This document shows, in pieces, positions 21,611 through 32,705 of a DNA stretch of 64,000 bases (position 1 is its first letter; every line of letters starts with the position of its first letter). Source of the DNA: Taudactylus pleione (taxonomy: Eukaryota; Chordata; Amphibia; Anura; Myobatrachidae); the NCBI GenBank assembly GCA_031769625.1, contig JAUIMM010000738.1:1555501-1619500 (forward strand), read 5' to 3'. A model generated the notes under the pieces. That model was not told the DNA's origin. It ran no database searches and was given only the letters and a program-made list of their open reading frames with translations. The position numbers and the translations under genes were made by a program.

Positions 21611-22200
21611 CAAGGGGCTGGGTCTGCAGTACATAGAGGGGGGCTGCTGTGTTGTCCATAAAGGAGCTGGGGCTGCAGTACATAAAGGGGTGCTGCTGTG
21701 TTGTCCTCTCCATCAAGGGGCTCGGGCTGCAATATCATCAAGGGTCAGGGGCGATTCAAGAGAGGAGGGGGCCCGCGTGCAGTCACCATCATGGGCCCCC
21801 TCCTCTCAGTCCAGCGGCCGGCAGCACACTGAGCGCAGCACCGCACTGATAGACTATGGGTACTAGAGTGTGCCTAGAGTCTATAGCACATGCGCAGGTC
21901 ACTGGGAAAATGGCCACGGCGGGCATTTTCCCTGTACAGCGTATGCGCAAAATGACGGGAAAATGGCCGCGTGGCCATTTTCCAGGTGTTTTTACTGCAC
22001 TGACACCAGCGCCAACGTGGGACTCTGGAGAGTTAAGTATAATATGGGTGCAAGGTGTGCGGTGCGGGCCACCCTGTACCCATTATAAATATGCCCCAGG
22101 GCTGGGGCTGCAGTACATAAAGGGGTGCTGTGTCGTCCAAAGGTGCTCTGTCAATCCAGGAGTGCTCTTCCCCAGTGTAAAAAAAATAAAAAGTTAAATA
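21611..22200 (+). repeat. hAT copy 1 leader minisatellite (GGGGCTG type), resumed
   Basis: Units such as CCATCAAGGGGCTGGGGCTG followed by CAGTACATAAAGGGGTGCTG recur here and before the Gypsy element (8308-8427). A hAT-type MITE (21746-22098) interrupts the array. The related copies 2 and 3 carry differently expanded repeats around the same GGGGCTG core. Confidence 0.75.
21746..22098. mobile_element. hAT-type MITE (CAGGGGC family), copy 1
   Basis: Starts CAGGGGCGATTCAAGAGAGG and ends ATTATAAATATGCCCC. It shares its whole length with 48287-48633 (GAGGAGGGGGCCC/GGGCCCCCTCCTC hairpin, ACTAGAGTGTGCC, GGAAAATGGCC, GTGGGACTC). No TSD can be resolved inside the tandem array. Confidence 0.7.
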
Positions 22201-22395
22201 AAATTATAATTTCACGAAAAAATTTAAATAATATATTTTTTTCTGTTTTTTTTGTGTGTGCTAGCTACTCTATTATTGTTCGGTAACACTGCTGGCCAGA
22301 CCGCAGCTTATCATCCACGTATTGTGACACTATAAGTCGTAGCGCAGTGTGTTATTCTTTTCTTCTTATTCATAAAAAATATTATGACACTGTAA

Positions 22396-24921
22396 ACCCT
22401 AATTTAGACCCCGACTGCATGACCAACTATAGACCAGTATCAAACCTTCCTTTTCTAGGAAAGGTCATTGAGAAAGTGGTGGCAATGCAACTGGAAACCC
22501 ACCTGTCTACCCATGATATTTATGATCCATTCCAGTCAGGATTCAGGAGAAGACATAGCACTGAAACAGCCCTGGTATGTGTGCTTAATGATCTTCTGAT
22601 GGCAAGAGACAGAGGTGATTATTTATGTCATTTTAATTCTTTATCATTTCATTAACACTTATTGATTTATCTTTACACATCTTTTCTTTATACTTCACTA
22701 TCACCTTTTTCCCTTTTTCTTGTGATGCCCTGAGGATGGCCCTTGGCTGGAATTTTTTTGGGGTGCCTTGCTTCTCGGACGTGAGCCCCTTAATGTTAGG
22801 GATGCCAGTATAGAGGAGCCTTGATGATTGGCCTGGCGCTTATTCATATATTTGCAAATGTGTGTAACTAATACCTCTAAATCTCTATTATCATGTAGGA
22901 TTTAAGTATTGTTTTTGCTGCAGTGTGCTGGGGGCAAATCTCTTTTTTTCTGTGTTCATGATCTGAACAACTACCATTTTTTTTGCAAATTTGGAGAGGC
23001 ATGAAGGCAGTCAGCATTAGGAGGAGGTGCTGATGCTTATAGTGCCATGTGAAGGTTTTTTGGGGTACCTCCAAGGTAAGTTAGCTCTCAGCTTATATAT
23101 GTACTGTTATCATGCAGTACATCAATTGTAATTATGTGACCTAGAGTGGGTGCTACCATTATGTAGCAATAATTATTCTGGGGGGAGCATTTGGGAGTGG
23201 GGCCCCCGGGGGGGTTCTGACTGGGCCTTTCTCATGGCATCACCACTTAATTCACATAGAATACTTTTTTCACTTCTCTAATTGTTTGTACATTATTTAT
23301 GTCATTTTAATTCTTCATCATTTCATTAACACTTATTGATTTATCTTTGCACATCTTTTCTTTATACTTCACTATCACCTTTTTCCCTTTTTCGTGTGAT
23401 GCCCTGGGGATGGCCCTTGGCTGGAATTTTTTTGGGGTGCCTTGCTTCTCGGACGTAATGTTAGGGATGCCAGTATAGAGGATCCTTAACGATTGGCCTG
23501 GCGCTTATTCATATATTTGCAAATGTGTGTAACTAATACCTCTAAATCTCTATTATCATGTAGGATTTAAGTATTGTTTTTGCTGCAGTGTGCTGGGGGG
23601 CAAATCTCTTTTTTTCTGTGTTTAGTGTAAACCCCACCCTTTACAAGCACCTGTGTTATGCAATTAAGCTGATTTGAGCAACTACCATTTTTGTTTTGCA
23701 GACAGAGGTGATTGTTCAATCTTAATCCTTCTGGATCTCTCAGCAGCATTTGATACTGTGGACCATGGGATTCTAATTGAGCGCCTGAACAATTCTGTGG
23801 ACTGGATGGCACAGTCCTTAGATAGTTCAAATCATTTCTCACTGGCAGGTCACAGAGAGTTTCTTCTGGAGTAAACTCTTCATCACCAGTGTCACTTCCA
23901 TGCATTGTCCCACAGGGTTCTATACTATCTCCCATGCTTTTTGCAGTATACATGCTTCCATTGGGTGAAATAATCAGACGTCATGGCCTGGTCTACCATT
24001 GCTATGTAGATGATACACAACTGTACCTGTCCTTTGCTCCAGATACAAAGGACCCAATAACAACCCTAAATGGCTGCCTAGCTGAGCTTCAGGAGTGGAT
24101 GAGTGCCAGTTGGCTGTGACTGAACCCTGATAAAACAGAGGTTCTTATGATAGGTCAGAGGACAGGGCTACAGCATAGCCAACCAACAGGACTTACCCTT
24201 GGGGGTTCAGAATTACAAAACACTAAACATGTGCGGAATCTTGGTGTTGTCCTGGATAGTGGCTTGACACTTAAACATCAGGTATCAGCCACAATCAAAT
24301 CCTCATTCTTTCATCTGAGGAACATAGCCAGAATCAAGCACTTAATTCCCTCAGAAGATCTGCCTAAAGTCATACATGCATTTATATCATCACGTCTAGA
24401 CTACTGCAACGCCCTCTACCTCGGTCTCCCAGCAAAAGAATTGCACCGCTTGCAGATGGTACAAAACGCAGCTGCCAGGCTATTAACCAACCAGCCCCAT
24501 AACACCCATTCTCTACTCCCTTCACTGGCTGCCTGTCAGATGGCGAATTGCTTTCAAGATTGGATTAATAACTTACAAGGCCCTTCATGACCATGGCACA
24601 GGGTACCTGAAGCAGCTTCTGATTCCTTACTGTCTCACTCGATTACTGCGATCCATTGACGAAGGACTATTAACAGTACCTAGAATCTCACGGAATTCGT
24701 CTGGGGGTCGAGCTTTCAGTTTTGTGGCTCCAACCTTTTGGAACTCACTTCCCCGCACAGTTCGAGAGGCCTCCACTCTAGAATCCTTCAAAAATAGACT
24801 CAAGACTCACCTATTCACCCAAGCATTTCACTAATGTCCCTTGTTTAAGCTTATCTTGTATTTTGTACTATAAGTGTAAAGCAATTTGAGTCCTTTAGGA
24901 GAAAAGCGCTATATAAATAAA

Positions 24922-24953
<32 letters not shown>

Positions 24954-24955
24954 GT
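22396..24955 (+). pseudogene. L2-like LINE reverse transcriptase, 5' truncated
   Basis: Begins inside RT with NYRPVSNLPFLGKVIEK and QSGFRRRHSTETAL. It is split by a 1.08-kb insertion, then continues [29 protein letters not shown] and the catalytic YVDDTQLYLSF. It ends with RLDYCNALYLGLP and QMVQNAAARLL. The 3' end AAGCGCTATATAAATAAA plus (ATT)n is typical of L2-type LINEs. Internal stops and frameshifts are present. It inserted into the 67-bp minisatellite. Confidence 0.88.
22621..23699. mobile_element. 1.08-kb insertion with direct terminal repeats and 14-bp TSD
   Basis: AGACAGAGGTGATT is duplicated exactly at 22607-22620 and 23700-23713, inside the L2 RT. The insert has two direct repeats of about 370-400 bp, starting at 22621 and about 23295 (674-bp offset), around about 310 bp of unique sequence. 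The ends are not TG...CA and the TSD is too long for an LTR element. It could be a PLE-like or tandemly retroposed element. No ORF; family unknown. Confidence 0.8.
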
Positions 24956-25318
24956 CAGGGATGGAGAACCTCAGGCCTGGGGGCCGTATAAGGTGTCCGG
25001 AATAATTTGGTCTGGCCCTCTAAGCTTTTTTTTGCTAGCCTCATCTGGCTAGCAGGGTGCCTAGAATGGCATCCTGCAGCCAGAATCTATGCAGCAGTGC
25101 CACCTGGAGCGTCCTTAGGACGCTTCAGATGGTCACACAGCTGCTCTTACAGCTCCCCGGAGCATCCTCAGGTTGCTCCAGGCATTGCTGTAATCACCAG
25201 CGATTGTGGCCCTGCCCCCATGTGATGTCACATGGAGGGTCTTGGCCTGCATTGGACCCGCAAATAATGTTATATATATCAAAATGGCCCTCGGCAGAAA
25301 AAAGGTTCCCCACCCCTG
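24956..25318. mobile_element. hAT-type MITE (CAGGGATGGAGAACC ends)
   Basis: Left end CAGGGATGGAGAACCTCAGG; reverse complement of the right end CAGGGGTGGGGAACC. Right flank CTGTAAGT; left flank ends TAAGT after the LINE's (ATT)n tail, consistent with an altered 8-bp TSD. Non-coding. Confidence 0.7.
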
Positions 25319-25389
25319 CTGTAAGTGGTAGCGCAGTGTGTTATTCTTATTCATAAAATATATTGTGCCACTGTAAGTGGCAGCACAGG

Positions 25390-25749
25390 GGGCCTGATTC
25401 AGAGCCGGACGCTCTGACCAGAGCGCTCGCTCTGAATCAGGGCCCTCCTACCTAAAAATGGAGCGGCCTCCTGGCCGCTCACATAGCTGTGGGTGACCAC
25501 CCACAGCTTATGCGAGCGGCCAAAAAGATTGTCGCGATGGTCATGACCATTGCGATCATCGGGCTTGCGACGAGACCCTGCGGTAGGGTCTCGCTGCCGC
25601 AAGCCCAGGAGTGCTTTTGGCTTGGCTATCGCTATGCGGGTCTCACGCATGCGCACGACGGAGCTCCCTTCGTTGTGCGCATGCGCATTAGGGCACCATC
25701 GACCCACTTGCGAGCGCTCAGCGCTCGCGAGCGGGTCTGAATTAGGCCC
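25390..25749. mobile_element. Hairpin-chain MITE (Y type, variant)
   Basis: TIRs GGGCCTGATTCAGA and GGGCCTAATTCAGA (reverse complement of the right end). The inside is a succession of hairpins: AGCTGTGGGTG/CACCCACAGCT, GATGGTCATGACC, GAGACCCTGC/GTAGGGTCTC, GCGCATGC pairs and GAGCGCTCAGCGCTC. It lies within a unit of the 67-bp minisatellite. No ORF is credible; long open frames here are by-products of GC-rich palindromes. Confidence 0.75.
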
Positions 25750-25803
25750 TGTGTGTTATTCTTTTCTTCTTATTCATAAAAAAATATTGTGACACTGTAA
25801 GTA

Positions 25804-26804
25804 TGTCAGGTTGCAGCCTAGGATCGGTCATTACTCACTTCAGCGCCAGCTTACCCTGACTTCCTGAGTGGTCAGACATCAGGTGCGGTGGCGAGTGACA
25901 CACTGAGGATTATTCCTGTGGTCTGCTAGGACATCCATGTGTTGCTCCATGATTAGGTTCCTGCAGTTACTGTCATGGATGCAGCCATGATAGTCTACAT
26001 CACCTGATTAACCTTCAACCAATGGTAGCATGGTTTGCTGTCAGCTGACACCATCCTCCAATGGATCGCTACCTAAGGGTGTTTAGCCGGGCTCTGGGCA
26101 ACAGGAAGTTGCCTGAACAACTTTGCTACTTCCAGTGATTACTTGCTGTTGCAGCATTCCAGGTTCCATGTTCCTTTCTTCTAGTGAAATATTTCTAGTA
26201 TAATTCAACAGAGTGTGTACTCAGCACATCACCCGAGTACTATTTCCTAGTGCCAATCTCCTGTACCACTCCTGCATCTGGATCACCAGCGTATGTACCC
26301 AGTACATCATCCAAGTACTGTTCTCCAGTGCCATCATTCTGTACCAGTCCTGCGTCTGGATCACCAGCTTGTGTACTCAGTACTTCACCCGAGTACTAAC
26401 TCCTAGTGCAATTCTCCTGGACCAATCTTACACCTGGATTCTCGGTGCATATATTACATCACTCTTCATCTGGATCCTCAGAGAATTTATTACAGGACTG
26501 TTCTCTTATTTCTCTCTTGAGTTCCTCGTGCACTTTCCCTGGGTTTGTGTTCTTCCATTTCCCACTTGTACTGGATACCTGACCAAAGGGCTGCGACTTG
26601 CTTGCTGGGTGAAGCTTAAATCCAAATCCCAATTGGAGGGGTCACTGGTGAATAGTAGGTTAGATGCTGGTCAGGTCTAGCCAACATTCAGTATTTGTGG
26701 ATGGGGAATACATATATCCAGGCCCCTCACCTCTGGTTCTTTCCCCAACCTAGGACCCCAACTTCTAATCCCCACTGGAAGATCTTCAGAGCCCAAATGT
26801 GACA
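25804..26804 (+). mobile_element. Solo LTR (Ty3/Gypsy-like), 1001 bp
   Basis: TGTCAGGTTGCAGCCTAGG...ATGTGACA is flanked by AAGTA (25799-25803) and AAGTG (26805-26809), a 5-bp TSD with one change. Its first 180 bp match, in reverse, the end of the LTR at 54304-56577. It contains about 65-bp tandem units (26210-26460), which explain an apparent repetitive ORF there. No internal coding region, so it is a recombined solo LTR. Confidence 0.85.
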
Positions 26805-27531
26805 AAGTGGTAGCGCATTGTCTTATTCTTATTCATGAAAAATCTTGTGTCACTGTAAGTGGTAGCAAAGTGTTATTCTTTTCTTATTATTCATAAAATA
26901 TATTGAAACACTGTAAGTGGTAGCAAAGTGTTATTCTTTTCTTATTATTCATAAAAAATATTGTGACACTGGAAATGGTAGCACAGTGTGTTCTTATTCA
27001 TAAAAAATATTGTGACGCTGTAAGTGGTAGCACACTGTGTTATTCTTTTCTTATTCATAAAAAATATTGTGATGCTGTAAGTGGTAGCACAGTGTGTTAT
27101 TCTTTTCTTATTCATATAAAATTTTGTGACACTGTAAGTGGTAGCGCAGTGTGTTATTCTTTTCTTATTCATATAAAATATTGTGACACTAAGTAGTAGC
27201 ACAGTGTTTTACTCATAAAAATTCTTGTTACTCTAAGTGGTAGCACAATGTGTTATTATTTTCTTATTCATGTAAAATCTTGTGAGACCAAGTCATAGCA
27301 CAGAGTGTTATTCTTTTCTTATTCATAAAAAAATATTTTGACACTAAGTGGTAGGACATTGTTTTACGCATAAAAAATATTGTGGCACTGTAAGTGGTAG
27401 CGAAGTGTGTTATTCGTTTCTTATTCATAAAATATCTTGTGACACTGTAGGTCATTGATGTGCAGTGTAATATTTAAAATTGGTACATACTGATGTGTGT
27501 GCGGTACCCCACTTCATTTGTGTTTGTTGAT

Positions 27532-28260
27532 ATGGAGAAGGATCAGTTGAGAGGAGAGAGGGAACCACATATTAGTGCTGGAGCTGCTGCCAGTGCCACC
27601 AGTCATGACGATACTAGTCTGTCTACATCATCTACTAAAGCCGATGCCCAAGGGCATGCAGGGCTTAACTCAGGGCATGTAAAATCAAATAACCCATTAT
27701 TTACAGTGGTAAAGAAAAAAACATCATAGGGAAAGTTAGCTGCAGAAAGACATAAAATTGGCAATATGCCTTTCATCACATGAAGTGGCAAGGAAAGGCT
27801 AAGACCTTGGTCTTTATGTATGACTGGTGGTTCCACCTCTTATGATAATGTAAGCCCTTCTCCCTGTAGACATTTAAAAAAAAAAAAATTAGTCAGGAAT
27901 TGTGTACTCAGAAATGTCACAAATCCCTGAGGAGAGTCTAAGTGTATTGGCGGGTGCCATGTGTGAGCCTGACCTTTCCAATACTGTACTAGAAGAGGAG
28001 CCTCCTTCCACCACTTGTGCATCCTCTGCAAATGTGGGGATGAGCAGCACAAGTCAAAATGCTCACATGCAATTGAGGATGCTTCTGTGAAAGTGCACCA
28101 GGATGAGGAGGATATTTGTGTTGCTGACGCTAATAAGGATGTTGGTGATGAGGATGCTGATGATGAGGATGTTGTTTGTATAAATAAGGCCCCAGTGGGA
28201 ACAGTTGTTGTCCATGATAAGGAAAGCCCATTGTCCTGTCTGGGCATAAAACCAAAAAAT
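27532..28260 (+). pseudogene. hAT copy 1 transposase, N-terminal region
   Basis: The ATG at 27532 starts MEKDQLRGEREPHIS..., parallel to copy 2's MEDRHMTGEQDPHTS. After a stop and frame change, PDLSNTVLEEEPPST and an acidic, Asp/Glu-rich stretch (DVGDEDADDEDVVCINK) match copy 2. Such acidic linkers precede the BED finger. Broken by stops at about 27727 and by frame changes. Confidence 0.75.
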
Positions 28261-28431
28261 TAGGGGTGAGCGGGTTCGGTTTTACTCGGATTTACTCGGA
28301 TCTTTAAACGGCATTTTATTGGCTATCGCCTATCATGTGTTTTGGATAGCCAATATAATAAATCCGAATTTGCGGTAAAGTGGCGATAAGAACCAAGTAA
28401 ATCCGAGTAAATCTGAGCCTGCACATCCCTA
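28261..28431. mobile_element. 171-bp hAT-type MITE in the transposase ORF
   Basis: TIRs TAGGGGTGAGCGGGTTCGG and TAGGGATGTGCAGGCTCAG (reverse complement), with a palindromic interior around ATAGCCAATA. Flanked by CAAAAAAT and AAAAAAAT (8-bp TSD, 7 of 8). Removing it rejoins the reading frame before the BED finger. The TAGGGATG ends resemble the autonomous hAT ends here. Confidence 0.82.
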
Positions 28432-29640
28432 AAAAAAATCCACTTTTTATGTGTGGAATCATGTCTACCCAAATCCGGACAACAATTGTCAAGCCATCTT
28501 TACCTGTTGTCATGCCAGAGTAAGTAGAGGTAGGAACCCTAACCATCTAGTAACCTCCTCACTGTTACATCATCTACAGCGCATCCATCAAAAGGGTTTT
28601 CAAAATTCAGAAACTTTGGCTAAAAAAGTAACAAGCAGCAGTCCAGCATCAGCTAGTTCCCTTTTCTCTGCTAAATCCATGCACCCGGCATCTTCACCAC
28701 CAACAGCTTCAACAACAATATCCTCAACCATGATCAGAAATAGTCCTGCATCCAATTTGATAAGGCTAACTGAGTCCTCCCCTATCCAGGATTCCTCAGA
28801 ATAATCCTTGAGTGCTACGCCTGCTGCTGCTGCTGGGAGTGGATCTTCATTCCAGAAGTGGACAAGGAAGACTACTAGTAGTAGTTCTAAAAAAAACAAT
28901 TGACTGTTAATTAATCCTTTGCAAGGGGGAGCAACTATCACAGCAGTCACCCAGTTGCACAGTGGATCACTGAAGCCATAAAATCTATGCTGGTATTAGA
29001 TGTGCGTCCGATATCCGCCATTAGTGCAGTGGGTTTTAGACAGTTAATTGAGGTCCTCTGTCCCCACTACCAAATCCCATCTAGGTTCTACTTCACTAGA
29101 AAAGCAATTCAAAGCCTGTACAGGGACATTAAAAAATATTAATTAGTGTTCTCCAAAATGCCGTTGTACCCACTGTCCACTTAACCACAGATACGTGGAC
29201 AAGTGGAACAGGGAAAATGCAAGATTACATGACTGTAACAGCCCAATGGGTGGGTGTATTGCCTTCAGCGGCACCAACAGCAGCTTATTATTATTATATT
29301 ATTATTTTATATTATTTATAATCATATTATTATTATTATTATTAGGCAGGCTACTCTGTGTATAACCAGTTTCACTATGAGGCATACTGCTGACATACTG
29401 CTGACAACCTCAGTGAAGTCATTGCAAAATGGCCTACCCCACTTGGACTCTCCTCGGGATTTGTTATTTCTGACAAAGCCATCGATATTGGTGGTGCAAA
29501 ATATTTAAAAAAATGACAGGGCTGTGCAGGAGATGCTTTCTGTGGCCCGCAAAATATCTGGGCATTTTCGCCATTCGTGTTACAAAGAAAAAAGGGATTT
29601 AGTATCCGCACAAGAACAGTTCAATTCTTTACATATTATA
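28432..29640 (+). pseudogene. hAT copy 1 BED finger and catalytic-domain start
   Basis: VWNHVYPNPDNNCQAIFTCC...LLHHLQRIH is a BED finger that has lost its first Cys (FTCC where CSIC is found at 49.6 kb). Then SSPIQDSSE, and after a frame change DVRPISAISAVGFRQLIE and TTDTWTSGTGKMQDYMTVTA, the start of the hAT RNase H-like domain with its DTWTS catalytic motif. An (ATT)n block (29282-29344) and stops follow. Confidence 0.82.
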
Positions 29641-30000
29641 TACTGCACCCATACATATGATCTAGTAAATATTTTTATATTTGATTTCTCATGGGAGGTG
29701 CACCCTAGAATAAATATTACAAGCAAGAAAAAGAGGTAGTATTCTAAAGTGGGGCACTCAAAAAGCAGTATCTCCTAAAATGTAACCTTTATTACATAAA
29801 TTAAAAGCGAATTATAAAAACAAAATGTGAAGTGATATATATACTTGTAACATGTATATTATATTGTCAGATAAAAAATGGACACCTCAAATATAGGGTA
29901 TTCACCCCAGTCCTTGGAATGTGGGCCTTGAGCTAGAATGCAGCTTTTGGTATTGGAGGTGTATTATTATTTTTGCCATTGAGCAGGTGCATGTAGAAGA
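29641..30000. other. Insertion-like, non-coding stretch within the hAT
   Basis: The catalytic domain reading (VSAQEQFN) stops here and resumes at HQLKQEVVMRWNSS near 30045. The intervening AT-rich DNA lacks coding signal. I could not define TIRs or a TSD, so it may be an old insertion or local divergence. Confidence 0.4.
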
Positions 30001-31144
30001 TTGCAGCACCTGCAAGAAATGTTGAATTTGCCCTGTCACCAGCTGAAGCAAGAGGTAGTTATGAGGTGGAACTCCAGCCTTTATATACTTGAGCGGATGG
30101 AGGTACAGCAAAAAGCCATCCACACAACAATGTATGACATAGGAAGAAGAGGGGGACTGTACCTTACTCAAGCTCAATTGAAAATACTGTCCATGTTGTG
30201 CAGAGTGCTGAAACCCTTTGAAGTAGTCACCTGTGAAGTGAGTTCAGACACTGCCAGCTTGAGTCAAGTAATTCCCCTCATTGAACTGTTGGAAAAGCAG
30301 CTTGAAAGACTGAAGGAGGAGCTGAAACAAAGCGATTACGCTAAGTATGTCAGACTTTTAGATCAAGTCCTTTATTCGCTTAGCCAGGATCCAATAGTTG
30401 TCAGGATCTTCCAATCCGAGCAATACATTTTGGCGACCGTGCTCGAGCCTAGTTTTAAGTCATACGTTGTGTCTTTCTTCCCAATGGACACAGATCTGAA
30501 GAGGTGCAAAGAGCTATTGATAAGTAAATTGTCAGCTGAAGCGGCAAGTGATGCAGCAATGTTTCTCCAGCAAGTGCCGCTGCCAGGAAAAAACGAAACT
30601 TTCCCAAAAAAAGACCCACTGGTGATGCAAATGAGTCAACAAAATCAAGTTTTGACATCTAGTCGGGTCTAAAAGACTTGCCTACAATTAATGAGACCTC
30701 TACCATGACCCCATCTGATATGGTCACCATTCAAAGAATGGTTGAGGACTATTTTAATGATAGCGTCCAAATAGGCATGTCAGACAGTCCGTTTCACTAC
30801 TGGCAGGAAAAAAAGGCAATTTGGAGGCCCTTGCACAAGCTGGCTTTGCTTTACTTAAGCTGCCCACCCTCCAGTGTGTAGTTTTCAGCACAGCCGGGAA
30901 CCTTGTCAGTGATTGGCGTAGAAGACTACTTCCTCAAAACGTGGAAAAGAAGATGTTCATCAAAATGAACTACACATTTCATGAGGAAGACCTTTACCGC
31001 CAGTTACATCCAAAAATTACAGAGACACCTGAGGCTGTAATTGTGGATTCCAGCGGGGACAAATTAATATTGTGTGAAGATGATGTACACACTGATGAGG
31101 GTGAGGAATCGGGAGATGATGGAGACAACATCTTGCCTCTGTAA
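30001..31144 (+). pseudogene. hAT copy 1 transposase, C-terminal half with hATC
   Basis: An open stretch (30001-30672) encodes HQLKQEVVMRWNSSLYILER, LKPFEVVTCEVSSDTASLSQ and ATVLEPSFKSYVV, typical of the hAT insertion/RNase H region. After a frame change, 30821-31144 gives QAGFALLKLPTLQCVVFSTA and LVSDWRRRLLPQNVEKKMF, the hATC dimerisation domain, and ends with an acidic tail. Same strand and family as the BED-finger part upstream. Confidence 0.88.
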
Positions 31145-31380
31145 AGCCAGTTTGTGCATGGAGAGATCATTGCCAGCAATGTCAGCTGCCCGTTGTAGAT
31201 TTTTTTGTGGGGGCCCAAACAAACTAGTCGCTTCAGCCACAATTGACAGTCTCTGTCACTGAAGTGATTGGTTTGTTAAACTGTGCATGTCCTGTTCACT
31301 ATATATAACATAAGGGTGGGTGGAAGGGCCCAAGGACAATATATTGTTTTTGTTAAATAAATCACTTTTTTTTAAGCATA

Positions 31381-32700
31381 CTGCACTATATATATTGTAT
31401 ATGCACTTCTTGTGAAAGTCCCTGGGAAGATCAGTGGAGCTGGGATTTGATTCCAGGATTAATCACTATTACTAGCGCTTTTAGCCCAAAGGTATTCACT
31501 GGGCTTTATATATGGTACGTGTGGAATCTATAGAATTTATATGTCACTAGGAAAGTCTAAATTGAATGCATTAGGAGGTGCCTTTTGCCTTTATTTTATC
31601 ACAGAAACTTCATCTATTGGGATATAGGAATTGGTCTGTGGCAGCCACTGGAAGTTCCGTGGAGTGACCATAGGGAGAAGACTTCCATAAAGGACACAAT
31701 TTTTTTAAATAATTTTTTTATTTGGATCACTAAAGTTAAGCGCCTTTATCACTATTTGTTTAATATACAGTATATACATATATACATTAGCTGAAGCACC
31801 CAGCATTGCCTGGATTTAAATCTTTAAGTTACTAAGTTATCAATGAGTTGGATGTGACTGTCAACATTTTAAAAATAATTATCAGCTAAGCAGCTCTTAG
31901 CTGATAATTATGAGGAAAGATCTCCCTGGTGCACTCCACTGTGAGGTCCAACCGGATGTCTGACCAGGAACCCAAACACTCCAGCCAGACCAATTGCCAC
32001 CTCTCTGTGAAGTTTTCATTCAAATCCATCCAGTAGAATGCTCAGAACAGGCTCCCCAGGTCAAAGTTCTGCCCAGCGTATACCAACTGGAGGTCCGACC
32101 AGGACCCTAAACCACCTAAAACCTGGCCAGGATAGTAACTTTCAAACTAGTACATGCTACCAATAGAGGCTTGTTCAGATATCCATTACCTTTCTTTGAT
32201 CTAACACTGAGAATTTGCCCCAGAGATATCTAATACAGATTCTGAGTTGGGCACATACGGACGGCAGCAAATACGGTTCCCTCTTCATGCACATACCAGG
32301 ATCAGATGTGCCAGGAATACTGTATGATAGACGGTGCGGCTTCACAGTGATTACAAAAGGTGCTAATATTGTAATAAACAATGCATACACATTACAGAAA
32401 TATATAGTGCATATAATAAGTACTGAAGATGCTTGGAGCATGTGAAATGCTAATCAAAGAAGACGCAGATATAAAATTGTATTTATCTCTAAGTCACCAC
32501 TAATAAACATATACGCAGCCTTCTCAAGCAGAGGCTGATTTTGAGTCACACACAGGTCGCAATGCACACGGATCTCGCTTATTTCAGCATATTGAGCATG
32601 CGCCAAAGATGGATTCTGCTTCTGTGCACGATCCAGATCTGGTAGTGTGTAGCGCTAGTGTGGTACGGATTGATCTCTGTCAACCGCCCACGCTTTCCAT
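31381..32700. other. No gene recognised; one perfect inverted repeat
   Basis: Mostly unclassified sequence. 31875-31890 and 31896-31911 form an exact 16-bp inverted repeat (ATAATTATCAGCTAAG) with a 5-bp loop. AGCACCCAGCATTGCCTGG near 31796 resembles widespread repeat termini. From about 32.5 kb the DNA seems to be part of an unidentified transposon that hosts the SINE. Confidence 0.45.
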
Positions 32701-32705
32701 GAAAT

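Larger units (their letters stand above)
22326..27455 (+). repeat. 67-bp minisatellite, split by insertions
   Basis: The unit is roughly GTGGTAGCRCAGTGTGTTAT, TCTTTTCTTATTCAT, AAAAAATATTGTGACACTGTAA. One unit lies at 22326-22395, one at 25319-25386, one at 25750-25803, and about ten run uninterrupted at 26805-27455. The gaps are insertions (L2 plus hAT MITE, hairpin MITE, solo LTR). It lies directly upstream of the hAT copy 1 coding region. Confidence 0.85.
8064..31380 (+). mobile_element. Decayed hAT transposon, copy 1, split by nested insertions
   Basis: The 5' terminus TAGAGATGAGCGGTTCGG matches the ends of two other hAT copies here (48810-52048 and 40647-43749). The next 150 bp align with copy 2's 5' end, including a shared GGCAAAACRTCATCATC word. 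Then come a GGGGCTG-type minisatellite (8308-8427, resuming 21611-22200), a 67-bp minisatellite (22.3-27.5 kb) and transposase remnants (27532-31144). The element's own DNA is only a few kb; the rest is inserted Gypsy, PLE, L2, LTR and MITE sequence. The 3' UTR matches copy 2 (GTTTGTTAAACTGTGCATG), but no 3' TIR is seen, so that end appears truncated near 31.38 kb. Confidence 0.7.

Noticed and set aside
22621..23699. Direct repeats as LTRs of a small retrotransposon
   Set aside because: The TSD is 14 bp and termini lack TG..CA; left as an unclassified insertion.
25399..25792. Overlapping GC-rich open frames
   Set aside because: They coincide with a hairpin-chain MITE, occur on both strands and show no protein motif.
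26213..26680. 155-codon open frame as a gene
   Set aside because: It lies inside a solo LTR and is the translation of about 65-bp tandem repeats; no domain, and TSD-bounded LTR structure explains it.
26805..27455. Regular repeat array as a CRISPR
   Set aside because: Units are contiguous 67-bp tandem repeats without unique spacers, in a eukaryotic transposon.
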